From Emydura subglobosa (lineage: Eukaryota > Chordata > Testudines > Chelidae): a stretch of 64,000 bases of DNA. The notes beneath the pieces are model-generated. The model saw only the letters and a list, made by a program, of their open reading frames with translations, had not been told where the DNA came from and made no database searches. Shown here piece after piece: positions 56,193 through 64,000 of the stretch. A program made the translations under genes and the position numbers. How positions within the stretch are numbered: position 1 is the stretch's first letter; the number at the start of each line of letters is the position of its first letter. Where the stretch lies: NCBI GenBank assembly GCA_007922225.1, contig ML679972.1, positions 38,114,340-38,178,339 of the forward strand, written 5' to 3'.

Positions 56193-59100
56193 TCAGTCCC
56201 GCAGCTGCAAGGAGATGCTGCTGTCTGTCGCTCTGGTGCGGCAGAACCCGCCCGGCGTCTCGGCGTCCAGTGTCTTGTGCTGGAAATGGACGTACCGCAC
56301 TCCCGGGCCGTAGTCGCGGAAAACATGGGAGACCTTCAAAGCGGGGAAACGATCGAGGTCTGAGCTCACAGCCCCAAAGAGACACCGACCCCTTCCCGGT
56401 CCCGGTCTCCCCCTCCGGGCTCCATCCAAGTCCCTGTCTGCCTGTGCGCACAACCCCCCGGGGCCCGAGTCCCCTGGGATGAAGTGAGGAGTGTCTGTAA
56501 TATTTGTATGATGCCGATGTGTGCCTCAGTTTCCCTCAAGTTGTGGAGGCTGTGGGCAAGACCCGAAACCATCCTCTTCCGCCCCCACCCTTCCCAGGGA
56601 GGTCCGCGTCTCCCTTACGTGGCACCAGTTCCTCTTCTCCTGGGACAGCCCGTCCTTGGGGTCCTCGTGGTGGAATTCCTGCAGGGACGTCTGCCCGTCG
56701 GCGGCCAGCAGCCGGACGTGCAGATGGTACACGGTCTCCGCCAGCTGGCTGTCCTCGTACCTGCGCCAGAAGGGAGTGCAATGAACAGCAGCAGCCCCGC
56801 CCCACCCGGCAGGGTGTCCTCCGCCAAGATCGGGGGGTGATTGGGGAGTTGCTCCTCACTACAGGGGGGCAGCGAAGGTTGGGGGGACTCACGCAGGAGC
56901 ACGCTGTCCCCTGGCAGTGGATGGTCTGAGGGAAGCTCAAGAAATCCCTGGCAGATGATGCAGCCACAATCAAATAATAACAATAACCCCCAGCTCTTAC
57001 CCAGCGCGTTTCATCAGCAGATCTCACAGCGCTTCACAGTGGGGGTCTGTACCATTATCCCCATCTTACAGGGGAAACCTAGGCTAGAGTTGGGGCGGGG
57101 GGGGAAAGGAGGGAATCAGGACTCCCGGGTTCCATCTCCAGCTGGGAGGGGAGTGGGGTCTAGTGGTGACAGCAGAGAGGATGGGGAGCCAGGACTCCCA
57201 AATTATCACAGCGGGGGAAACTGAGGCACAAGAGAAGGGAAGTCCAAGGTCGCCCGGGTGTCCTGATTCACAGCCTAGCGCCCACCCCACTGCCCTATGG
57301 TGCTTCCTGCCCCATGGCCCGGGGAGGGCTCTGCGCACAGGGTAGGAAAGGAGACTGCGCCCCCTCTTGCCCAACCAAGGCACTGCACCAAGGTGCCCCA
57401 TGGCCTGGGTCAGCCCCCCAATGAGATCCAAGGCAGGGCTCGTATCTGGCATCAGGGAGCCGGCCCTGGGCCCATGGCTCAGATGGGGAGCCCCCGGGGT
57501 CAAGGCAAGGGCCCCGGGTACCGCGGGGGGGCAGATGTGGGGGCTGCGATTGGGAGCCACCCCCCAGAGCATTCACAGGAGAGCCGGTACCAGTCCATGA
57601 CGGTGATGTTCGGCTGGTAGGAGTCCAGGAGCATCTCCCACAGCCCCTCCGCCAGCAGGTCGACCCGCTGCTGCTTCACACACCAGCTGCAAGGAGAAGG
57701 GGCAAAGGGTCAAGGAGGAGCGGGGCAGCCGGGAACCACAGGGGCCAGGAGAACGGGGCCGGGCGGGGCTGGCAGAGAGGAGATTGGTCAGGGCTTTGGG
57801 GCAGGGGGTGTCATTCTGTTCTGTGTCCGCCCAGTGCCTGGCACAATGGGGGCCTGGGCCATGACAGGGGCATCTAGATGGTACTGTCATACACCTAATA
57901 GCAATGAAAATGTACAGCGCCTGGCGCAGTGGGAACCCGGGCCATGACTGGGGCACCTAGGTGCTACCATAATACACCTAATAGCAATAAAAATGTACAG
58001 CGCCTGGCGCAGTGGGACCCCGGACATGTCTAGTTGGGGGGAGGAGTTGCTGAGGTGCTACCGTAATACACCTAATAGCAAGGAAATTGTACAGCGCCTG
58101 GTGCAGTGGGAGCCTGGGCCATGACTGGGGCACCTAGGTGCTACCGTAATACACTTAGTAGCCATAAAAATGTACAGCGCTTGGGACAATGGGGGGCCTG
58201 GTCTATAACTGGTGCTTCTGATCTCCAACATAAGACAGCCAGTAAATAATGCTAATAATTCTTCATGGAGCCTGCTGGACTCAGACCCGCCCTGTGGGGC
58301 GGCCAGTGCCTTGAGCCTGCACTGCCCGGTATCACCACACAGGGGCGATCTACACCCTGGCCTAACCTTGCCCAGCCCCCTCCTTTCGGATCCAACCCAG
58401 GCAGGCGCATGCTGAACACGCCCAGCTCTACTGCTTGGGCTGCGCAGGGGGCGATGGAGGGTCATAGCCCGCCAGTAGCCAGCACCCTCTTCCCGAACCA
58501 CCCCCCAGGCTGGCCCAGGACAGCTGCTTACCTGAAGCGTGGTGCCACAGAGCCTGGCTTCCCACCACCCCCCTTGTGGGGGAGCGCTTCGGTGCTAATG
58601 ACCCAGCCGCTGAAATTACCTAGGGAGGGTTACAAGGAGGGTTAAAAGCAACAGGCAAAAGCTTCCCTGACAGCAAACGGGTCTGCAGAGCCAGGGAAGG
58701 TTTGTGCTAGGATCCAGGAGGACAAGAGATGCAGCCAGCTCTGGGGTGGGCCGGCTGCTTACACAGGGATTCCCTCTCACCCAGCGCTGTGATGCAGCTG
58801 GCTCTGGGGTGGAACGTGGCACTGGGCAGGGGAATCCCTGCATAAAGTACTGCTGAGACACAGCTGCTGCTAGGGAAATCGAAGGGCCCCCAGTTTAGCC
58901 CCACGTGGGAGGCCGTGAAGCAGAGGTGAAGTAAGGTGAGGGTTCCCCGCCTGATGCTGCCTCCCTCCGAGCCATCCCACACGTGCCCTGGCAGCTCCCA
59001 GCCCCTGGCTCTTCCGCATGCTGCACAGCACCCCATGGGAGGGCAGATATGGTGGGGGCTACTTGGTTCCTTGGCAGCTGTTCCCATCCCAGGCGCCCCT

Positions 59101-61195
59101 TCCCTGCACTTACCCAAGGACTCCAGCGGCACCCGGGGGCTGTTGGGTGAGCAGGGGGGAGCCGGCTCCGAAATGTTCACACCTGATTGGGGGGGACACA
59201 CGCACAACACAGTCAATCAACGCAGTCACCCTCCCCCCCAGCCTGAGAACAGCCCCCCAGCCTCCCACGATCACAAGCCAGCAGCACCCTCTCTCCAGCT
59301 GCCCTGCTTTTGGCTGCTTTACAGGCAGGCAGCATGGCTGAGCGGTTAGCACTGGGACTCAGGATGCCTGGGTTCTAGCCCAGCTCGGGGAAGGGAGGGT
59401 GTAGCGGGTTGGTGGTGGGGGTTCTGGGAGCCAGGACTCCTGGGTTCTGTACCTGGTTCTGGGAGGGGAATCTGGTCTAGTGTTTAAAGCAGGGGCAGAG
59501 GCTGGGAGGCAGGACTCCTGGGTTCTCTGCATGGCTTTAGTCAAGCCACTTTCCTGCTCGGTGCCTCAGTTTCCCTCCATGGAGAATAGCTGGAGATGGG
59601 GGTTCTGGAAGGCACTGGGGGGGTGGAGAGGAGAACTAGTTGTAAGCCTGGAGGAGGGGAGGAAACACTGATTCATCAAGTTAATGGAGCAACCAGAGCA
59701 GCTGGCCTGACAGCGCCCGAGGCAAGCCTGAGTTTATCTTTGGAGCTAAACCCTCTCCTTCCTGAGGAGCTGAGCCGGCGAGTTTAGACAGGCCCCTGCG
59801 CCTCCTTCCCTGCAGCGGAATCTGTTCATCAGAGATTCCCCCAGAAATGGGGCTGCCTTTGGGCCATGGGAATGAGGAGCGATGTTAACAGCACCCCGAG
59901 GGATCCCACAGCATGTCCTAACCAGGGAATCCCATCGGCTGAGATGCAGCTACCTCTGGGGTGGAGCACAGGGACTGTTTATAAAGGGATCCCTCACCCA
60001 GCACTGAGATGCAGCCTCCTCTGGAGTAGGGTGCACTAGCAGTTCATCAGCTGCACAGAAACACCACACAATGCAGCCACCTCTGGGGAGTAGTACAACA
60101 GCTGTTGACACACAGATCCCTCCCCGGTGCTTGTATGCAGCCACCTCTGGGGAAGGGCATGGCTGTTGTTTACAGAGATTCCCTCCCCACTCCTGAGATG
60201 CAGCCACTTCTTGGGGAGGGTGTGGCAGCTGTTTACCTAAAGATCCCATGCCCAGGCCCTGAGATGCAGCCACCTCTGGGGAGGGCATGGCAGCTGTTGA
60301 CACAGGACTCCTCTGTTAGAGCAGGGGGGCTAGCAGCGCTGATTAACCCTTCCTGCGCTGCACTGCTGTGCTGTACTGGCCTCCAGGGAAGCGCCGGCAC
60401 GGGGGCCAGTCACCGGAGCAAGGCAGGTACCAAACCCCGACGCCAGGACGTCAGGCTCCCCCGGCACATTCCAGCCCACAGACGCCTGGCTCTGGCCCAG
60501 CGCCCGGCTGGATCCCAGGGGCAGGGGCCGGGGTGGGGGCATCAGGAGGGCTGAGGACCTTTAAAAATAGCTCCAGTGAATGGCCAACATCCCCCACCTC
60601 CGAGACTCCCGTGAAGACCCTCCGCTCGATGTTTATTAACACAGGTGCCCCTCTCCCAGCATGTGCAGCCATGGCACTTCCCACCCAAACGGGGCCCTCA
60701 CCCCCTTTCTGTTCCCTGGCTGTTGGGACTAGTTTTCCAGGGCAGGGACCGTCTGTGCGTGCAGCTCCTGGCACGATGGGACCCCGGCCGTGACAGCCCT
60801 GCACACATCACCCTCCCCACCCACTGGTCCTCCCCAGCCCAGCTTTCCCCTGTCTGTCCCCCCAGCTGGGGCTGACTCCACAGAGGAGAGGGACCCCACC
60901 CCTAGGATGGGGGCTGGAGTGGGCAGGGGAAAACTGGGCCGGCTGGCTGAGGCTCAGCTGGCACCGGTGCTTTGCGGGGTGGGGGGGGCCGCACATTACC
61001 TTCGGGGTTGGGGCTCTGCAGCAGGTTCCTCTCGAAGGGCTTGCGTTCACACAGGGCTCGCCAGTCCGGGTTGCTGGGCAGGGGGACACCCCGCCTGCCC
61101 AGCTCCCAGCTCCCCTCAAACTGCCGCTGCCAGTCATGGGACTCCTCCCCGGGGGAGGGCGGCAGGTCCTGTGCCCGCAGCTGCTGGGACGCCAT
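56193..61195 (-). CDS. NCCRP1: NCCRP1 / F-box associated (FBA) domain protein, six coding exons
   Basis: Homologue of the non-specific cytotoxic cell receptor protein 1 (FBXO50), a sugar-binding-type FBA-domain protein related to FBXO2/6/17/27 but without a functional F-box. Exons in order: 61195-61000, 59182-59114, 58619-58532, 57686-57591, 56760-56619, 56333-56193. All splice sites are GT-AG and in frame, giving 243 aa (human about 275, fish about 236). Exon 1 ends KPFERNLLQSPNPEG, the family signature, and continues VNISEPAPP. The FBA domain follows: GNFSGWVIST, SWCVKQQRVDLLAEGLWEML, NITVMDWYEDSQL, VYHLHVRLLAADG, VSHVFRDYGPGVRYVHFQHK and a final DSSISLQLRD. The N-terminal proline-rich part is shorter than in mammals. 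Exon 3 carries a GGGGKPG insert. The start is the first in-frame ATG after an acceptor-like 'ctgtctcccag', so a 5' UTR intron is possible. Confidence 0.95.
57075..57260. repeat. SINE pieces in NCCRP1 intron 4
   Basis: Plus-strand head ('atcaggactcccgggttcca', 'ggggtctagtggtgacagca') and a reversed CORE ('cgggggaaactgaggcacaa'). Confidence 0.65.
57835..58215 (+). repeat. SINE-tail monomers, 4-5 tandem copies, in NCCRP1 intron 3
   Basis: Units of about 80-90 bases with 'gtaatacacctaatagcaat', 'aaaatgtacagcgcctggcg', 'cagtgggaccc' and 'gactggggcacctaggtgct'. A mobile-element 3' end has become a local tandem array. Confidence 0.9.
58720..58885 (+). repeat. Family A monomers in NCCRP1 intron 2
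   Basis: Two to three copies, for example 'gatgcagccagctctggggt' and 'gatgcagctggctctggggt'. Confidence 0.75.
59325..59595 (+). repeat. CORE-SINE with tandem heads in NCCRP1 intron 1
   Basis: 'gctgagcggttagcactggg', 'caggatgcctgggttctagc', two more 'caggactcctgggttct' units, then 'tgcctcagtttccctccatg'. Confidence 0.8.
59936..60315 (+). repeat. Family A monomers, about six tandem copies, in NCCRP1 intron 1
   Basis: Units of about 60-66 bases: 'tgagatgcagctacctctgg', 'gcagccacctctggggaggg', 'cagctgttgacacagg'. Largest array of the family here. Confidence 0.85.
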
Positions 61196-62866
61196 CCTGA
61201 GGGGTTCCCGGCTCTGGGAGACAGAAGCTAGGATTCCTGCCTGGGCCGCCCCACCCTGCCCAGGGCGGGCCGCAGCTGGGGGAAGGGAAGGAGGAACAGG
61301 AAGGTTTGTGGGGCAACGGCGGGGTGGGGGATCCAGCCCTGGCAGGGAGTGGGGAGGTGATGACATGGGCTGTGGGTAGCCAGGTCACGTACACACGTTG
61401 TGCAAACCTCTGAAGCGCAGCCCCAAGGAGGGCACGCCTGGCCCCCAGTCCCCCTGCTCTGCCGCGTCCCCCTGCTCACTCAGCCCTGCCCCCCCCCACC
61501 AAGCTCTGCCAGGGCCCCTCAATCCTGACCTGCAGCCCCCTACTCTCACAGCCTTGGGTTCCCCCCAGCTCCCAGCTTGCTGATATCCTCAATCCCAACC
61601 TCCCCCCAACACACGCCCTTTTCCAGAGATGGGAAAGGAACCCAGGAGTCCTAGAACCAAATCCTCTCCTCCCCACAGCCACATTCCTGCTCAGAGATAA
61701 GAAAGAGCAGGGGGACGCCGATGGGACCGGAGCCAACACCAGCTCCCTTAGGGCCAGGAAGTGGTTTGAAACAAACCAGCTCAGGCATCAGAACCCGTCA
61801 GCCCAGCCTGATCAGAACAAAAGAGACAGGTGCCCGGACAGGCCGGGCAGGTGCCTCCACCTGCATTCCTTGACACCCAGGATTCCTGCAGCTGGGTGGG
61901 CCCTTCCTGCTGCTCAGACAAAGGGCCAACTCAAGGCAGCAGCGGCCTTGTTTCTTGCAGCCTCCAGTCCGAGTCCCAGAGATGCAGCTTGGGCTGGGGC
62001 GGAACGTGACAGCTAACAGCAACGCCACAGCCAGCTGAGGACCGGCCTCACCGCTTGAGCCTTCCCGCTAATGGATATAATGCCACTGGCACCAGCGCAA
62101 GGGCTGGAATCATCCAACAGCCCCTTGGGGGGCTGCGGTACCTGTGTGTGGATCACAGCTTTGGGTCCCTAAGGCTGAGGCAGCCACAGACCCAGAGGGG
62201 CTCAAGTGCCGAGGCTACTGGGCCACATATAGCAGGGCAAAGATGGGGCCAGGCTCCCTGGGGTCGATTTAACACTTCTGGTCCCCAGAGCCAGGGGGCA
62301 GTGGGGTGAGCAGCCCTTCGGAGGGAGCGCCCCGTGCAGCGAGGAGAAAAGCTGGAGCTGGGCGCAGCTGGGATGAAATCAAAAGGCTAACGAGGGGTTG
62401 GGGGGGTGGAAGCAGGAAAAGATGATGAGCGCAGGGGAAATTGCCCTCCTCCCAAGTGGGGGGGAGGCCTGGGAGCCCCCCCCACGGGGCGCTGGCGCCA
62501 GCAAGGACTCATCCTCCAGGGAAGGGGTGACAATCCTAGCATGGGTCACATCCAGCTTGGATTTAAAGGGTGCAGCTCCCCCAGGCTGCAGCTGGAATTG
62601 GGGGGTGCAAGAGAAGAGACCCCCCCTTCCCGAGCCTCTAGCACCTACAATCAGACAGGAGAACAAGTCAAAACACCCCCCAGCCCCCATTTCCCAGGAA
62701 TTTCAAGCACCTGCCTCCCCGCACCCAAGCCCAACAGGGGGCAGGAGTGTAGGGGGACAAGCCGGGGAGGGGGGATGAAGAACAAAGTGGGGGGGCTTAT
62801 CCCCCCCACTCCTAACAGTTAGCCCCCCCCCCAAACCAGACATGGAAGACAAGAGGGGGATTTGAG
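61196..62866. other. Intergenic interval upstream of NCCRP1
   Basis: No gene recognised. It contains a reversed family B monomer at about 61500-61570 and a reversed SINE head ('ggaacccaggagtcctagaa') at 61625-61665. A G-rich stretch at 62400-62480 and C-rich runs near 62800-62830 are low complexity. Confidence 0.5.
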
Positions 62867-64000
62867 TCTCTTTAATTAGCACCTCACCCTCCCCCCCATA
62901 AATACATCAAAGCAAAGAAAACCAACCATCCCAGAGTCATTCAACACAAAACTAGAACAATCCACCTTGTGCAAAACACCATCTCTGCCACGGCGGGGCG
63001 GGGGAGGCGCTACCTGCCCCCTGGGCCACCGGCCACTTTGGGCATCTCAGGTGCTGCCCCCTTGCCCAACTCAGGGAGGGGTCAGGAGGGCTTGGGGGAG
63101 GCCAGGGAATAGCCCAAGATTCACCCCTGGGCGGCACCCACCCGCAGGCCCAGCATTTGCTATGCGGGGTGGGCCTGGGGCAGCTGGACGATCTCCTCCG
63201 GGGCAGCCAGGATTTGAACCTGCAGCCGCTTCCCTCTGCCCCCCCACCAGGGGCACCAGCTCACCCACCTGCAGTTAGGCGGGGGGAGAGGGGAAATACG
63301 GTAGCAGGGAGGAAGTAGACAAGAGCCGCCCGCGGGGGGCAGCCCTAGGGGAGACAGCTATTTAAACCAGACCTGCGGCACCCCCTGCTGGGATATGGGT
63401 GCAACTGCCCCTGCCGGCCAGCTCTGGCACCACGGAGCAGCACCCCCGGCCCGGGCTGGGCGGGCATCGGGTTGGCCAAGGGATAAAGTAGCCTTGAGTG
63501 TTTTAACCCAGACACACGCCTGGGAGGGGCAGGGTTCACCCCCTCCAGTAGGGACAGGGATGGAGACACAGACACAGGGGGCAGGGCTAATTCCTTCCAT
63601 CCAGACAGACGAGGGTGGGGGGTTGATTTTGGCTCATCCCCTCCCAGCAGGGACATGCACAGGGACAGACAGAGGGACAGGCACAGGGACAGACAGAGGG
63701 ACAGGCGCACACAGATCCTTGCTGCTGGAGGGAGGTGGCAGCCGTGCTCCGGGGTTGGGAACTGCCCCTCCCCCCCCCAAACACACACACTTTGCGGTGG
63801 CAGGAGTGTGATGGAGGTGGAGGGGGGGCAGGAGAAAGGGGGGAGCCCCCGGGGGACCAGAGCCGAGAGGTCAGAAGAACAGGCTGAGCCGGGCGGCTCC
63901 ACTGCCCCCAGCTGGCTGGCAAAGGTCGGCCCAGCGGGGTTGCCACGAAGACGTGGTTTGGGGCAGGGGCCCACGGCCCGTCCCTCAGCCCCAGGGGCCC
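62867..64000 (-). other. Probable 3' UTR end of a minus-strand gene outside the window
   Basis: At 62871-62876 the minus strand reads ATTAAA, followed by a T/GT-rich stretch ('ccccctcttgtcttccatg'). Upstream on the minus strand is a long mostly unique tract with 'ttgttctagttttgtgttga'. This looks like the last part of a transcript whose coding exons lie beyond 64000. Human order would suggest PAK4 but nothing coding was recognised. The long reading frame at 63345-63974 is low complexity (LSLCLSLCLS) from a GACAGACAGAGG repeat at about 63650-63712. Confidence 0.3.
63645..63715 (+). repeat. ACAGACAGAGGG simple repeat
   Basis: Imperfect repeats of 'gggacagacagagggacagg'. Confidence 0.85.

Noticed and set aside
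63175..63275. tRNA gene suggested by a GGTTCAAATCC B box on the minus strand (63210-63220)
   Set aside because: No cloverleaf or proper A box at the right distance. It is more likely a SINE remnant or chance.
63345..63974. 209-codon open frame on the minus strand
   Set aside because: It contains an LSLCLSLCLS run encoded by a GACAGACAGAGG simple repeat and looks like 3' UTR sequence.

Overview
This is a vertebrate genomic window, most likely from a sauropsid with a GC-rich gene-dense chromosome (turtle, or possibly crocodilian). The evidence is spliced genes with GT-AG introns, many old CR1 LINE fragments, CORE/MIR-type tRNA-derived SINE pieces, a solo LTR and abundant GC-rich minisatellites. 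No operon, phage or CRISPR signal is present. Four genes can be reconstructed in full from the sequence.

Layout. (1) 1.7-5.5 kb, minus strand: a synaptic adhesion protein of the LRFN/SALM family. It has two coding exons and 626 codons, and its short cytoplasmic tail without a PDZ ligand best fits LRFN3. (2) 5.5-28.9 kb: a long gene-free stretch holding an inverted minisatellite pair (9.6-10.5 kb), a cluster of CTCF-like motifs (15 kb), CCATC minisatellites, a solo LTR with an exact 4-bp target duplication (22.3-23.0 kb), a second LTR-like element (26.2-27.4 kb) and some candidate conserved non-coding blocks. (3) 29.0-36.25 kb, plus strand: a complete nine-exon CYP2-family cytochrome P450 of 494 codons with all haem and helix motifs. 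(4) 36.8-53.2 kb: gene-poor and repeat-rich, with CR1 fragments, AT-rich blocks, two candidate enhancer-like blocks (38.6 and 45.1-45.5 kb, the latter with a 28-bp perfect palindrome), and a weak candidate TATA promoter/first exon at 50.5 kb. (5) 53.35-53.76 kb, plus strand: SYCN (syncollin), single coding exon, with a TATA box and a PTF1-like bipartite site. (6) 56.2-61.2 kb, minus strand: NCCRP1 (FBXO50-like, FBA domain), six coding exons, 243 codons. (7) 62.87 kb to the end: probably the 3' UTR of a further minus-strand gene that lies outside the window.

The genes do not form a pathway. They are a vertebrate syntenic block. Convergent SYCN and NCCRP1, and a neighbouring LRFN gene, match human 19q13.2, which also carries the CYP2 cluster. 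The human LRFN neighbour is LRFN1, whereas the protein here reads more like LRFN3; that mismatch is one of the points worth checking.

I found no convincing new multi-gene system. The most unusual sequence features are the inverted minisatellite, the 28-bp palindrome, and several families of GC-rich 60-90 bp monomers scattered and locally tandem across the whole window in both orientations. All comparisons to known proteins and repeats are from memory, without a database search.
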